A stretch of 64,000 nucleotides of DNA. Origin: Dongia mobilis (lineage in GTDB: Bacteria > Pseudomonadota > Alphaproteobacteria > Dongiales > Dongiaceae). The notes beneath the pieces were generated by a model. The model searched no databases. It was given only the letters and a program-made list of their open reading frames with translations, and was not told the origin of the DNA. Numbering within the stretch: position 1 is the stretch's first letter; the number at the start of each line of letters is the position of its first letter. Below are positions 25,559 to 34,853 of this stretch, piece by piece. Both the position numbers and the translations under genes were made by a program. The DNA is taken from contig NZ_SNYW01000010.1 in the NCBI RefSeq assembly GCF_004363235.1, positions 62,001 to 126,000 of the forward strand, read 5' to 3'.

Positions 25559-26875
25559 CTACCGGTTCAGCAGGGCCAATATGCGCGAAAAGGGGGCGGG
25601 ATCGGGGCCGAGGCCGATTGCCGCCGAAAAATGCCCCTGGTTGCGGACGAACAGGTTTTCCGGCGGAATTTGCCACTTCTCGGCGAGGCGCCGACCACCG
25701 TCATAGGGCGTCACATCGTCCCTTTCGCCGATCAACAGGACGATGTTCTCCGGGGCAACCGGCGCCGGGGCCTCGCTGTCGGTATAGCGCCCCATGCGGG
25801 CGACCGCAGCGGCGTTCCAGCCGGCCCGCTCCGCGGCCGGTGCCAAGCCGGTAATCCGCGCCAGCGATGACTGGAAGGTGAGTGCACTGACCGCATCGGT
25901 GGTGGTCAGCAGCAGCAGGCCGTCCGGCCGGGCTGCTTCCGGCCAGGTTCCCATGCGCTGTGCCGTCACCTGTGCCGTCAAGGCACCGAGGCTGATCCCA
26001 CCCAGGGCAACCCGCCCGGACCCCTCTCCCCGGCACCAGGCGATGATGGCGCCCAGTTCCCGCGCCGCCTTGCGGAAATGGAGAAGGCCCGAGAGCGGCG
26101 GCCGCATGATGAAGCTCTCGCCGCCATAGGAACCGGCCGCGACACGCCGGTTGTGGCCGGGCGCGTCGGGCAGCAGGATGCGGCAACCATGGGCGGCGGC
26201 CAGTACGCGGTAGCCGCGCATGTCTCCCTTCATCATCTCCATCTCCATGCCGAGGCCATGGCCGAAGATGAGGCTGGGGAGCGGCCGGCCATCCGACCGC
26301 CGGCCCTCATAGACATGGACGTAACATTGATCGGCCGGCGCATCGGGCGAATTGAGGCGCAGCCAGTACTCCCGCACATCGGCGTGGTCGATCACCACGC
26401 TGCGCGTGACCGGAACCGGCTGGCCCAGGGCGAAGAAGCGGTCGGGATCGGAATCCAGAGTATCCAATTCGGCCAGCACCGGCACGTCGAGCCGCGCCGC
26501 GGGTACGCGCCGTCGCCGCGCGAACCACAGATAGCTGAAGCGATGTCCGAGATAATCGTGGGCCGTCGCGCGCCGGGTCCGTTCCAGGGCCGGCAGGTCG
26601 CCCGCTGTCTCGAAGGCCGCCGCTTCCCACTCTGCCTGCGCCACGAGCGCAAGCTTGCGCAGGGCGCCGGTCTGGCGCACGCGCGTCGCTATGGCAGGAG
26701 GAGTATCGGAAAGCCCGAGCTCACGCGCGAATTCGGCTTCATCGCCGCTGAACGCGGCACCCCAGCAACGGGCCGCCGGCAACAACCAGCCCATGCCCCA
26801 GAGGCACAGCGGATCGACCCAGGGTTTGGCGAACAGGCGGGCGAGAGTGGATGATTGGCTCACGCCTCGCCCCAT
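25559..26875 (-). CDS. Alpha/beta hydrolase of unknown substrate
   Basis: A protein of up to 438 residues with an N-terminal helical extension of ~150 residues and an alpha/beta-hydrolase domain after it. The oxyanion region is FGHGLGMEME, the nucleophile elbow GGISLGALTAQ, the acid probably in GERDDVTPYDGG and the His in NQGHFSAAIG, so a catalytic triad is present. I cannot name a substrate. It starts 9 bases after the iscX stop and ends 36 bases before mnmA, so it is embedded between Fe-S assembly and tRNA thiolation genes. The ATG at 26875 lacks a good ribosome binding site. A GTG at 26863 is an alternative start. Confidence 0.78.
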   Translation of the reverse strand: MGRGVSQSSTLARLFAKPWVDPLCLWGMGWLLPAARCWGAAFSGDEAEFARELGLSDTPPAIATRVRQTGALRKLALVAQAEWEAAAFETAGDLPALERTRRATAHDYLGHRFSYLWFARRRRVPAARLDVPVLAELDTLDSDPDRFFALGQPVPVTRSVVIDHADVREYWLRLNSPDAPADQCYVHVYEGRRSDGRPLPSLIFGHGLGMEMEMMKGDMRGYRVLAAAHGCRILLPDAPGHNRRVAAGSYGGESFIMRPPLSGLLHFRKAARELGAIIAWCRGEGSGRVALGGISLGALTAQVTAQRMGTWPEAARPDGLLLLTTTDAVSALTFQSSLARITGLAPAAERAGWNAAAVARMGRYTDSEAPAPVAPENIVLLIGERDDVTPYDGGRRLAEKWQIPPENLFVRNQGHFSAAIGLGPDPAPFSRILALLNR

Positions 26876-26884
26876 TTTTGTCAG

Positions 26885-27091
26885 CTAGTCGCGCTCGTCG
26901 AGCCAGGCCATCTGGATGGCCTCGAGGATCTTCTCGTTGCTCTTCTGCGGATCGTCCTCGAAATCAGGCAGTTCCTGCACCCATTTCCAGAGGTCGGTGA
27001 AGCGCAGATTGACCACGTCGACGTCGGGATGCGCGTCCTCAAGTTCGATGGCGATGTCGTGGATGTCGGTCCAGCGCAGCTTCTTCGCCAT
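26885..27091 (-). CDS. iscX: Fe-S assembly adaptor IscX
   Basis: A 68-residue acidic protein matching IscX (YfhJ): LRWTDIHDIAIELEDAHPDVDV, then VNLRFTDLWKWVQELPDF, and the acidic end IQMAWLDERD. IscX binds the desulfurase IscS and iron and tunes the rate of cluster assembly, competing with frataxin. It follows fdx by 6 bases, the standard last gene of ISC operons. Confidence 0.96.
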   Translation of the reverse strand: MAKKLRWTDIHDIAIELEDAHPDVDVVNLRFTDLWKWVQELPDFEDDPQKSNEKILEAIQMAWLDERD

Positions 27092-27097
27092 CGGTTT

Positions 27098-27433
27098 TTA
27101 CTTGTCCACCATCATGTTCCGGGTGGCGGAAGGCAGGCTTACCACCAGACCGTCCAGTTCCTCGGTGATGCGGATCTGGCAGCCGAGGCGCGAGGTATGG
27201 GTCAGGCCGAAAGCCAGATCCAGCATGTCCTCCTCATCCTCACTGGCTTCCACCAGCACCTCGTACCACTCCGGGTCGACCACGACATGGCAGGTCGAGC
27301 AGGCCAGCGAGCCTTCGCAGGCGCCTTCGAGATCGATGCCGTTGCGATGGGCGATTTCCAGCACGGACAGGCCCAGGGGCGCGTCGCATTCGACCCGCGT
27401 TCCGTCCTGCTTCACAAACGTCATCTTCGGCAT
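27098..27433 (-). CDS. fdx: ISC-type [2Fe-2S] ferredoxin
   Basis: A 111-residue adrenodoxin-like ferredoxin with cluster ligands C39, C45, C48 and C85 ([12 protein letters not shown] and LGCQI). It supplies electrons for cluster formation on IscU and for reductive coupling to [4Fe-4S] clusters. It lies between hscA and iscX, and its position is the usual one in ISC operons. Length and motif spacing are normal. Confidence 0.96.
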   Translation of the reverse strand: MPKMTFVKQDGTRVECDAPLGLSVLEIAHRNGIDLEGACEGSLACSTCHVVVDPEWYEVLVEASEDEEDMLDLAFGLTHTSRLGCQIRITEELDGLVVSLPSATRNMMVDK

Positions 27434-27490
27434 TTCGTCTCAATCTCCTGATGGGCTCCCGCCCCCTGAAAAACCTTCATCCGGACGGGC

Positions 27491-29377
27491 CTACGGCGCG
27501 CCGTCAGTTGCCATACCCGCCTCGACCTCGTCAAGCCGCTGGCCCTTGAGGGCGGCCTGGATGGCCAGATCCATGCGTTTCTGGGCAAATCCATGGGTCG
27601 CCCGGTCCAGGGCCTCCATGCCGGCATGGATCCGGGCGCGGTCCTCGCCGGCGACAGCCTGGCGCAGACCCGATGCGGCCCGGTCGACTTCGCTGCGTTC
27701 CGCCGGGCCGAGCAGGCCGCCATCGGCTTTCAGGGCGGCGGCGAGCGCCAGCAGCACCCGCTCCGCCTCGACCCGGGATTCCAGCAGCAGCCGGCGCTCC
27801 ATGTCCTCGCGGGCATGGGTCAGGCTGTCGCGTAGCATGGTTGCCATCTCCTCGTCGCTGAGGCCGTAGGACGGCTTCACCGCGATCTCGGCCTTGACGC
27901 CGGTGGTCCTTTCCTCGGCACTCACCGTCAGCAGGCCGTCGGCATCGACGGCAAAGGTGACGCGGATTCGCGCAGCCCCCGCCACCATCGAGGGAATGCC
28001 GGTGAGTTCGAAGCGGCCCAGCGAGCGGCAGGCATCGACCGTCTCACGCTCGCCCTGCACGGCATGGATCAGCATGCCCGTCTGGCCGTCCTGATAGGTC
28101 GTGAAATCCTGCGCCTTGGTGACTGGAATGGGCGTGTTGCGCTCGATCACCTTCTCGACGATGCCGCCCATGGTCTCAATGCCAAGCGACAGCGGAATGA
28201 CGTCCAGCAGCAGCGTGTCGCTGCCGCGCGTCAGCGCATGCGCCTGCAACGCGGCGCCCACCGCAACCACCTCGTCGGGGTCAATATCGGCCAAGGGCTG
28301 CTGCTTGAAGAAATCGGCGACGAAGGCGCGCACCAACGGCACCCGGGTGGAGCCGCCCACCAGCACCACGCCCTTCACATCCGCTGCCGTCAGCCTGGCG
28401 TCCTCCAGCACCTGGCGGCAGGCGCGCAGGGTTCGCCCGATCAGCGGCTCGATCAGCACTTCGAAAGTGCCGCGGTCGATCGATTGGCGGATCTCGTGGC
28501 CGGCGATGGTGGCCTTCAACTCGGCACCTGGCGCCATCGTCAGCCGTTCCTTGGCTGCACGCGCCGCCTGCAGCAGAATCTTCGCCTCGCCGCTGGTCAG
28601 CCCGGCGATCCCCGTACGCTTCATCGCCCATTCGGCCAGGGCATGGTCGAAATCGTCGCCGCCGAGCGCGGAATCGCCGCCGGTCGCCAGCACCTGGAAA
28701 ACGCCCTTCTGCAGTTTCAGAAGCGAGATGTCGAAGGTACCGCCGCCAAGATCATAGACCGCGTAGATGCCTTCCGCAGCGGAATCGAGGCCGTAAGCCA
28801 GTGCCGCCGCCGTCGGCTCGTTAACGAGGCGCAGCACCTCGAGGCCGGCCAGGCGCGCCGCGTCCTTGGTGGCGTTGCGTGCAGCATCGTCGAAATAGGC
28901 GGGTACGGTGATGACCGCCTTCTCGACGCGGTGGCCCAGTTTCTCCTCGGCGCGAGTCTTCAGAGCCTTCAGGATATCGGCCGAAATCTCGACCGGTGAC
29001 ACCACACGATCGCCGACCCTGAGGCGCACCATACCGCCCTTGTCGTTCTCGGCCACCTCGTAGGGCAAGGCACCGGCGAGGCGCTTCACGTCACCGAGGC
29101 CGCGCCCCATCAGTCGCTTCACCGAGGCGATCACCCGGTCCGGGTGGCGCGGCAGTTCGGCAAGCGCTGCCTTCCCGACCACAGGCTCCTCGCCGAGATA
29201 CGCGACCACGGAAGGGACCAGTCCCTCGCCATGGCTGTCGCGCAGCACCTCGGGATGGGAGCCCGATACCATGGCGACAACCGAATTAGTGGTGCCAAGG
29301 TCGATGCCGATCGCCTGACTGCGCTCAAGTGCGTGCGGCTCCGGCGTCTCGCCCGGCTCATGGATCTGCAACAGCAT
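27491..29377 (-). CDS. hscA: Fe-S assembly Hsp70 chaperone HscA
   Basis: A 628-residue Hsp70 with the ATPase domain first ([46 protein letters not shown]) and the substrate-binding domain after about residue 385. It recognises the LPPVK loop of IscU and, with HscB, drives release of the new cluster. Length near 620 and the adjacent hscB distinguish it from DnaK. It starts 3 bases after the hscB stop. Confidence 0.96.
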   Translation of the reverse strand: MLLQIHEPGETPEPHALERSQAIGIDLGTTNSVVAMVSGSHPEVLRDSHGEGLVPSVVAYLGEEPVVGKAALAELPRHPDRVIASVKRLMGRGLGDVKRLAGALPYEVAENDKGGMVRLRVGDRVVSPVEISADILKALKTRAEEKLGHRVEKAVITVPAYFDDAARNATKDAARLAGLEVLRLVNEPTAAALAYGLDSAAEGIYAVYDLGGGTFDISLLKLQKGVFQVLATGGDSALGGDDFDHALAEWAMKRTGIAGLTSGEAKILLQAARAAKERLTMAPGAELKATIAGHEIRQSIDRGTFEVLIEPLIGRTLRACRQVLEDARLTAADVKGVVLVGGSTRVPLVRAFVADFFKQQPLADIDPDEVVAVGAALQAHALTRGSDTLLLDVIPLSLGIETMGGIVEKVIERNTPIPVTKAQDFTTYQDGQTGMLIHAVQGERETVDACRSLGRFELTGIPSMVAGAARIRVTFAVDADGLLTVSAEERTTGVKAEIAVKPSYGLSDEEMATMLRDSLTHAREDMERRLLLESRVEAERVLLALAAALKADGGLLGPAERSEVDRAASGLRQAVAGEDRARIHAGMEALDRATHGFAQKRMDLAIQAALKGQRLDEVEAGMATDGAP

Positions 29378-29380
29378 GGT

Positions 29381-30019
29381 CTATTCTTCCAGCGCGGCGC
29401 GTTTCAGGCGCGCTTCTTCCAGGAGCTTGCGGGCATAGGTCAGGCGCAGCACGGCACGGTTCGCAGCGGCCAGGTCATCGGCCGCAAAGGCCTTCGAGAT
29501 GACGCTCAGCAATTCGATGGCGCCCTTCCCCTCCTCCACCATCAACTGCTCGATGGCATCGACGCCCTCTGCTTCCGAGAGCGCTTCGCGCTTTTCCATC
29601 GCTTCCATCAGGAGCGCCTGATCCGCAACGGTTTTGTCGATGGTGCCTTCCGATATGATGCCGGCGAGGCGCAGCAGATACTGCGCGCGCTTCAGCGGGT
29701 CATCCAGCGTCTCGTAGGCTTCGTTGAGGGCGACCGCCTGGGATTCGGCGATGGCGCGTTCCTTGGCCGGCTTGCCGGCGAAGCGGTCCGGATGCAGCAC
29801 CCGCTGGAAGCCGAGATACTGCTTCTCCAGGTGGTCGTGATCGATGTCGAAGCTGCGCTCCAGCCCCAGGCGCGCAAAATGGTCGACCGAACCGGGCGGC
29901 TGCACGGCGCCGCAGGTATGGCAGAACAGCGCGCGCCCTGCAACAGGGCCCTTGCACGCCCAGCATGAGACGAAGCCGGCGTTGGCGCCATTCCCGCCGA
30001 TTTGTTGGACAACGGCCAT
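29381..30019 (-). CDS. hscB: Fe-S assembly J-protein HscB with N-terminal tetracysteine domain
   Basis: A 212-residue co-chaperone. The J-domain holds HPD at residues 76-78 (VLHPDRF) and the C-terminal three-helix part binds IscU. Before the J-domain there is a ~40-residue extension with C19, C22, C33 and C36 in two CxxC pairs. This resembles the zinc-binding N-terminus of mitochondrial HSC20/HSCB, which the well-studied E. coli HscB lacks. It is 9 bases downstream of iscA and 3 upstream of hscA. The extension is clearly part of the frame since the ATG at 30019 precedes it. Confidence 0.95.
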   Translation of the reverse strand: MAVVQQIGGNGANAGFVSCWACKGPVAGRALFCHTCGAVQPPGSVDHFARLGLERSFDIDHDHLEKQYLGFQRVLHPDRFAGKPAKERAIAESQAVALNEAYETLDDPLKRAQYLLRLAGIISEGTIDKTVADQALLMEAMEKREALSEAEGVDAIEQLMVEEGKGAIELLSVISKAFAADDLAAANRAVLRLTYARKLLEEARLKRAALEE

Positions 30020-30028
30020 TCCGAACTC

Positions 30029-30433
30029 TCAGACGTGGAAGGATTCGCCGCAGCCGCAGCGCCCCTTTTCGTTGGGATTGCGGAAGACGAAGCCGGATTG
30101 CAGCTTTTCCTCGACGAAATCCATCTCGGTGCCGAAGATGAACAGCGATGCCTTCGGATCGACCAGGATGCGGACACCGTCCTGTTCCACCATCTCGTCG
30201 CCGGTATTGCGCTCGTCGGCATATTCGATGGTGTAGGACAGGCCCGAGCAGCCCTTCGAGCGCACGCCGATGCGGATGCCGAAGGTCGGCTTGCCGCGCT
30301 TGTCGATGAGCGCGCGGACACGTTCGATCGCCGCCGGCGTCACCGTTATGGCCGTCGGCAGGGGTCTGCGTGCCGGCTTTGGCGCAGCCTTCGCTTCAGC
30401 CGACACCGGTGCCGATGTGGTGGCGTCGTTCAT
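30029..30433 (-). CDS. iscA: Fe-S assembly A-type carrier IscA
   Basis: A 134-residue A-type carrier with the three conserved Cys in SKGCSGLSY and GRCGCGESF. About 25 extra residues rich in Ala, Pro and Lys precede the domain (from ITVTPAAIERV). IscA receives [2Fe-2S] units from IscU and helps form [4Fe-4S] clusters. ATG 30433 overlaps the iscU stop (ATGA), indicating translational coupling. The longer open frame upstream is a shadow of iscU. Confidence 0.95.
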   Translation of the reverse strand: MNDATTSAPVSAEAKAAPKPARRPLPTAITVTPAAIERVRALIDKRGKPTFGIRIGVRSKGCSGLSYTIEYADERNTGDEMVEQDGVRILVDPKASLFIFGTEMDFVEEKLQSGFVFRNPNEKGRCGCGESFHV

Positions 30434-30852
30434 TCCGCTGCCTTGCCCGCCGCATTGCCGTCGGTACCGGCCGGCGAACCGCTCTTCTCGCGGTAATCCT
30501 TGATCGCCGCCTTGATCGCGTCCTCGGCCAGGACCGAGCAATGGATCTTGACCGGCGGCAGCGACAGATACTGCGCGATCTCGGTGTTCTTGATGCTCTC
30601 GGCTTCCTCGAGTGTCTTGCCCTTCACCCATTCCGTCGCGAGCGAGGAAGAGGCAATTGCCGAACCGCAACCAAAGGTCTTGAAACGCGCATCCTCGATG
30701 CGGCCGTCGGCCCCAACCTTGATCTGCAGTTTCATCACGTCGCCGCAGGCCGGCGCTCCCACCAGCCCGGTGCCGATACCGGCTTCTTCCTTCTTGAAAC
30801 CGCCGACATTGCGCGGGTTCTCGTAGTGATCGACGACCTTTTCGCTATACAT
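30430..30852 (-). CDS. iscU: Fe-S cluster scaffold IscU
   Basis: A 140-residue scaffold protein. Ligand Cys are C36 (APACGD, with the stabilising D38), C62 (TFGCGSA) and C105. The HscA recognition loop LPPVK is at residues 98-102, followed by IHCS. A Lys/Ala/Gly-rich tail follows the conserved domain. It lies between iscS (41-base gap) and iscA (4-base overlap). Confidence 0.97.
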   Translation of the reverse strand: MYSEKVVDHYENPRNVGGFKKEEAGIGTGLVGAPACGDVMKLQIKVGADGRIEDARFKTFGCGSAIASSSLATEWVKGKTLEEAESIKNTEIAQYLSLPPVKIHCSVLAEDAIKAAIKDYREKSGSPAGTDGNAAGKAAE

Positions 30853-30893
30853 GGTGTTGCTCCCTTACTTTCGATGCCAGCGCCTGGCCTTGC

Positions 30894-32165
30894 TCAATGC
30901 TCGGACCACTGGATTGACTTGATGTCGATGCCTTGCTGCGCCATCTCCCAGAGCGGGCTCATCTCGCGGAGGCGGGAGACCGCCTCAACCAGATGTTCGA
31001 CGGCATAGTCCACTTCCTGCTCGGTGGTGAAGCGGCCAAGGCCGATGCGCAGCGAGGTATGCGCCATTTCCACCTCGACGCCGAGCGCGCGGAGCACGTA
31101 GGAAGGCTCCAGCGAGGCCGAAGTACAGGCCGAACCCGACGAGACGCAGAGATCCTTGATCCCCATCATCAACCCCTCGCCCTCGACATGGGCAAAAGAG
31201 AGGTTGAGGTTGCCGGGAATACGGTGCTCGGCATCGCCGTTGAGATAGACTTCCGGCAGCCGCGCCTTGATCTGATCGAAGAAGCGGTCGCGCAGACGGC
31301 GCAGGCGCTCCGCCTCGGCGCCCATCTCCTTCTCGGCGATGGCGCAGGCCTCGCCGAGACCGACACAGAGCGGCGTCGGCAGGGTACCGGAGCGGAATCC
31401 GCGCTCCTGGCCGCCACCATGGATCAGCGCCTCCAGGCGCACGCGCGGCTTGCGCCGGACATAGAGCGCGCCGATGCCCTTGGGCCCATAGATCTTGTGG
31501 CCGGAAATAGAGAGCAGGTCGATGTTCATGGCATCGACATCGAGCGGAATCTTGCCCACCGCCTGCGCCGCATCGGTATGGAAGAAGACACCCTTCTCGC
31601 GACAGATCTTGCCGACCTCGGCCAGCGGCTGGATGACGCCGATTTCGTTGTTGACCGCCATCACCGAGACCAGCACGGTCTTCGGCGTGATCGCATTCCG
31701 CAGCACGTCGAGATCGATGAGGCCGTTCTGCTGCACCGGCAGATAGGTGACCTCGAAGCCTTCGAGTTCCAGATGCCGGCAGGAATCGAGCACGCATTTG
31801 TGCTCGGTCACCGTGGTGATGATGTGGTTCTTCTTGTCCCTGTAGAAATGCGCCACACCCTTGAGTGCCAGGTTGTTGGATTCCGTCGCCCCCGAGGTGA
31901 AAATCACCTCCTTCTCATCGGCGCCGATGATGTGGGCTACCTGGGCGCGCGCCTTCTCGACCGCGGCTTCGGCATCCCAGCCATATTTATGGTTCCGCGA
32001 ATGCGGATTGCCGAAATGCTCGGTGAAAAAGGGCAGCATCGCCTCGACCACGCGCGGGTCGCACGGCGTCGTCGCCTGGTAATCCAGATAGATCGGCAGT
32101 TTCGGCACGTTGACGCCATGATCCAGGCCAGTGCTGCTGGCCGTCTTGGTGTTCTGCGTTGCCAT
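30894..32165 (-). CDS. iscS: Cysteine desulfurase IscS
   Basis: A 423-residue PLP enzyme that takes sulfur from cysteine to form a persulfide for IscU and MnmA. The PLP Lys is in [12 protein letters not shown], and the mobile-loop Cys is in [17 protein letters not shown]. The frame is open to 32228, but that would overlap the upstream desulfurase gene. ATG 32165 (MATQNTK) has AGGA 8 bases upstream, and ATG 32171 is nearly as good. It is the main sulfur donor for the isc operon and probably for mnmA downstream. Confidence 0.96.
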   Translation of the reverse strand: MATQNTKTASSTGLDHGVNVPKLPIYLDYQATTPCDPRVVEAMLPFFTEHFGNPHSRNHKYGWDAEAAVEKARAQVAHIIGADEKEVIFTSGATESNNLALKGVAHFYRDKKNHIITTVTEHKCVLDSCRHLELEGFEVTYLPVQQNGLIDLDVLRNAITPKTVLVSVMAVNNEIGVIQPLAEVGKICREKGVFFHTDAAQAVGKIPLDVDAMNIDLLSISGHKIYGPKGIGALYVRRKPRVRLEALIHGGGQERGFRSGTLPTPLCVGLGEACAIAEKEMGAEAERLRRLRDRFFDQIKARLPEVYLNGDAEHRIPGNLNLSFAHVEGEGLMMGIKDLCVSSGSACTSASLEPSYVLRALGVEVEMAHTSLRIGLGRFTTEQEVDYAVEHLVEAVSRLREMSPLWEMAQQGIDIKSIQWSEH

Positions 32166-32193
32166 GTTCATGATCCTGTCGTCACCCTTCTCT

Positions 32194-33348
32194 TCACGCT
32201 GCGGAAATGTGCGCATCCGCCGCGTCACTGCGAGCCGGCCCAGCGCGCTGCACGCGCCCCCAGGCCGCTATGAATGAATCTATGTCGGCGATGTCGTTCT
32301 GCCAGCCCAGACTGACGCGAATGGCGGAACCGGCCGTGGCCGCATCGAATCCCATGGCCGATATGACGTGGCTCGGCCGCACCTTGCCGGAGGAGCAGGC
32401 GGAACCCGCCGAGATCGCTATGCCTGACAGATCCAGCGCCATGACCAGCGTCTCGGAGGTCTTGGTGCCGCTGGCGAAGCAGGTGGTATTTGGCAGCCGC
32501 GGCACGTTGCGGCCGAATACGGTTACCGGCTGGCCGAACGACACCAGGCGGTCCTCCAGGTGATCGCGCAAGTCGGCGATCCGGTCCATGTCGTGCAGGG
32601 CGCGCGCCTCTTTTGCAGCTGCGCCGAACCCGGCGATGGCGGCGACGTTTTCGGTGCCGGCCCGGCGGTTGCGCTCCTGCCCGCCGCCGATCACCAGCGG
32701 CTCGACCGGCAAATCATCGCCGAGGATAAGGGCGCCGGCGCCCTGCGGACCACCCAGCTTGTGGGCGGAAAGGGTCATGTAGTCGACGCCGAGTTCGTTG
32801 ATGTCGACCGGCACGCGGCCCACCGCCTGGGTGGCATCGCAATGCACCAGCGCCCCCTTGGTATGGGCGAGGCGCGCGATCTCCGCCACCGGCTGGATGA
32901 CACCGGTCTCGTTATTGGCCAGCATGACCGAGACGAAGGCCGGCTTGCCGGCACGATCGCTCGCCCGGTCGATCAGATAGGAAAGGTGCGCCACATCGAT
33001 CTCGCCGCTTCGCGCAACGCGCGCTACCTCGGCGCCAGCGAGGCGAGCCGGCTTCAATACCGATTCATGCTCGATCGCCGTGGTGACCAGTGGCCGCGCA
33101 CCCCGGCTGAGCAGTGCGAGATTGTTGGCCTCGGTCCCGCCGGAGGTGAACGTGACGAGGGATGCGCGGGCACCGACCAGCGCCGCCACCTCCTCGCGCG
33201 CCTGGTCAATCCAGGCGCGGGCGCGTCGGCCGAAGGCATGGACCGACGAGGCATTGCCGAACTCGGCCAATGCCGCCGACATGGCCGCCAGCGCCGCCGG
33301 GCGCAAAGGTGCGGTCGCATTCCAGTCCATGTAGATGCCGCGCATCAT
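32194..33348 (-). CDS. Second cysteine desulfurase, NifS/IscS-like
   Basis: A 384-residue class V aminotransferase-fold protein placed between iscR and iscS. PLP-binding features are [12 protein letters not shown] and the Lys of [13 protein letters not shown], and the active-site Cys lies in [17 protein letters not shown]. It therefore has every residue needed for desulfuration. It differs clearly from the adjacent IscS in sequence and has a shorter loop after the Cys. Paired desulfurases after iscR are known in several alphaproteobacteria. The division of labour with IscS is not known from sequence. It starts 9 bases after the iscR stop. Confidence 0.93.
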   Translation of the reverse strand: MMRGIYMDWNATAPLRPAALAAMSAALAEFGNASSVHAFGRRARAWIDQAREEVAALVGARASLVTFTSGGTEANNLALLSRGARPLVTTAIEHESVLKPARLAGAEVARVARSGEIDVAHLSYLIDRASDRAGKPAFVSVMLANNETGVIQPVAEIARLAHTKGALVHCDATQAVGRVPVDINELGVDYMTLSAHKLGGPQGAGALILGDDLPVEPLVIGGGQERNRRAGTENVAAIAGFGAAAKEARALHDMDRIADLRDHLEDRLVSFGQPVTVFGRNVPRLPNTTCFASGTKTSETLVMALDLSGIAISAGSACSSGKVRPSHVISAMGFDAATAGSAIRVSLGWQNDIADIDSFIAAWGRVQRAGPARSDAADAHISAA

Positions 33349-33357
33349 GCCGTCGAT

Positions 33358-33873
33358 CTACTCCGCTGCCGCTGCCGCTTCGGCGCCGCGCGGCTGTGCA
33401 CCATTCGCTTCCGCCTTCTGGCCGTCGATCATCTGGCCGTCGATCTTGTGCGCCGTGCCGAGCACGCGCCGCTCGACCACGTCGGCGAGCGTGACCGAAC
33501 TCAGGAACAGGTGGATCTGTCGCGACAGTTCCTCCCAGAGATCGTGCGTCAGGCAGCGCGACTTGTCGGAATGGCAGCCGGTTGCCGCATTGGGCTTGCA
33601 GCGGGTCGCCCGGATCGGCTCATCCACCGCGACGATCGCGTCAGCGATGCGTGTATCCTCGGCTGACCGCGCCAGCAGATAGCCGCCGCCTGGTCCCCGC
33701 ACCGATTTGACGAGGCCGGCGCGGCGCAGCTTGGCAAACAGCTGCTCGAGATAGGACAGCGAGATCTCCTGGCGACCGGAAATATCCGCCAGCGAAACCG
33801 GCCGGCCCTGGCTGTGGGTGGCCAGATCGACGAGCGCCATGACGGCGTAGCGGCCTTTGGTGCTCAAGCGCAT
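33358..33873 (-). CDS. iscR: Fe-S-dependent transcription regulator IscR (Rrf2 family)
   Basis: A 171-residue winged-helix regulator. The helix-turn-helix lies around residues 26-60 (LADISGRQEISLSYLEQLFAKLRRAGLVKSVRGPGGGY). Cluster ligands are C92, C100, C107 and H110 (RC...GC...RCLTH), the Cys3-His pattern of IscR. With a [2Fe-2S] cluster it represses isc genes at type-1 sites. A 30-residue Ala/Gln/Glu-rich tail follows the domain. The gap to cysE is 64 bases and contains no matching operator. Candidate sites lie upstream of cysE instead. Confidence 0.95.
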   Translation of the reverse strand: MRLSTKGRYAVMALVDLATHSQGRPVSLADISGRQEISLSYLEQLFAKLRRAGLVKSVRGPGGGYLLARSAEDTRIADAIVAVDEPIRATRCKPNAATGCHSDKSRCLTHDLWEELSRQIHLFLSSVTLADVVERRVLGTAHKIDGQMIDGQKAEANGAQPRGAEAAAAAE

Positions 33874-33937
33874 GATGTCGTCTCCTCAGCTTGGCGCGAC
33901 CCGGTCGGCGGGCCCGCCATTTCAGCCGGCAGCCCTC

Positions 33938-34723
33938 TCAGGAGCGGCCGAAGCGGCGCGGCAGATCCGCGCCGGTATCCTGTTTCACGATGGCGGGGCT
34001 CTCCGGCGCCTCAGCGCCGCTGGTTCCCGCCGCGAATGTCTCAAGCTCGCTTTCGAGCGCCGTGATGCGGCCCTGCAGGCGCGAGATCTGGTCGAGCAGC
34101 CCCTCGATCGCGCGGGCGACCGGGTCGGGCAGATCCTGGGTCGGAATGCCATAGGCGGCGAATTCGTTGCCGCATTCTTTGGGCATGACGATCCGCGCCG
34201 GAACACCCACGGCAACGCTGTTCTCCGGCACGTTCTTGATCACCACGGCATTGCCGCCGACCCGCGCCCCCTTGCCCACCGTGATGTCGCCCAGGATCTG
34301 GGCGCCGGCGCCGACGATGACGCCGTCCTCCAGCGTCGGGTGGCGCTTCACATTGACCTGGGCCGCGGAATTGATCGACGGCGCGATGCCGCCCAGCGTT
34401 ACGTCGTGATAAAGGGTGACGTCGTCGCCAATCACCGCCGTCTCGCCAATCACAACGCCCATGCCGTGATCGATGAACAGTCGCTTGCCTAGGCGCGCCC
34501 CGGGATGGATCTCGATCCCAGTCAGGAAGCGGGAAAGCTGGGAAATCATGCGCGCGATGGTCGGGAATCCGGCCAGATAGACCGGCCGCGCGAGGCGATG
34601 CAGCATGATGGCGTGGAAGCATGGATAGGTCAGCGCCACCATGAGGCGCGACTTGGCGGCGGGGTCCCGCGCCATCATTGCATCCAGTTCAGCCGTAATG
34701 TTCTTGAAAAACATCATCGCCAT
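33938..34723 (-). CDS. cysE: Serine O-acetyltransferase
   Basis: A 261-residue left-handed beta-helix acetyltransferase making O-acetylserine, the precursor of cysteine. The hexapeptide repeats run from about HPGARLGKRLFIDHGMGVVIGETAVIG through GARVGGNAVVIKNVPENSVAVGVPARIV. DHGMGVVIGET and the Lys-Arg-His of VNVKRHPTLEDG are typical active-site regions. After about residue 195 there is an atypical tail with a short coiled-coil stretch (LLDQISRLQGRITALESELE) and a disordered end. ATG 34723 is preferred, as the open frame's first codon is a TTG at 34759, at the edge of a predicted IscR site. It supplies cysteine to the desulfurases encoded downstream. Confidence 0.94.
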   Translation of the reverse strand: MAMMFFKNITAELDAMMARDPAAKSRLMVALTYPCFHAIMLHRLARPVYLAGFPTIARMISQLSRFLTGIEIHPGARLGKRLFIDHGMGVVIGETAVIGDDVTLYHDVTLGGIAPSINSAAQVNVKRHPTLEDGVIVGAGAQILGDITVGKGARVGGNAVVIKNVPENSVAVGVPARIVMPKECGNEFAAYGIPTQDLPDPVARAIEGLLDQISRLQGRITALESELETFAAGTSGAEAPESPAIVKQDTGADLPRRFGRS

Positions 34724-34758
34724 CGTGTTTATTAGCGCGCCGCCGGTTGGCGCCTTCA

Positions 34759-34783
34759 ATAGCTGATTCGCTTAGTCAACTAT
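34759..34783 (-). promoter_or_regulatory. Predicted IscR type-1 operator, site 1
   Basis: The plus strand reads ATAGCTGATT at the left end and TTAGTCAACTAT at the right end of a 25-base span. Against the E. coli type-1 IscR consensus as I recall it, 21 of 25 positions agree, including the whole right half-site. It lies 36 bases upstream of the preferred cysE start. Confidence 0.7.
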
Positions 34784-34820
34784 ATCGGCGCCGTCCCGGC
34801 CGGTTCGTCCGGTCAGAGTT

Positions 34821-34849
34821 GATATAGTATCTCCGACTACGGCGATCAA
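34821..34849 (-). promoter_or_regulatory. Predicted promoter of the cysE-isc operon
   Basis: On the minus strand TTGATC (34849-34844) and TATATC (34826-34821) are separated by exactly 17 bases, giving a start near 34,814 and a leader of about 90 bases. It overlaps IscR-like site 2. Confidence 0.55.
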
Positions 34850-34853
34850 GTAT
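34829..34853 (-). promoter_or_regulatory. Predicted IscR type-1 operator, site 2
   Basis: A 25-base span with left end ATCTCCGACTA and right end ATCAAGTAT matches the recalled type-1 consensus at 18 of 25 positions. It covers the spacer and -35 of the predicted cysE promoter. An isolated right half-site, AAGTCAACTAT, also occurs at 34900-34910. Confidence 0.5.

Noticed and set aside
32166-32228. Longer iscS starting at 32228
   Set aside because: It would overlap the end of the second desulfurase by 35 bases, and the extra N-terminus is not conserved.
34724-34759. Longer cysE starting at TTG 34759
   Set aside because: The added 12 residues are not typical of CysE, there is no ribosome site, and the codon lies at the edge of the IscR-like site.
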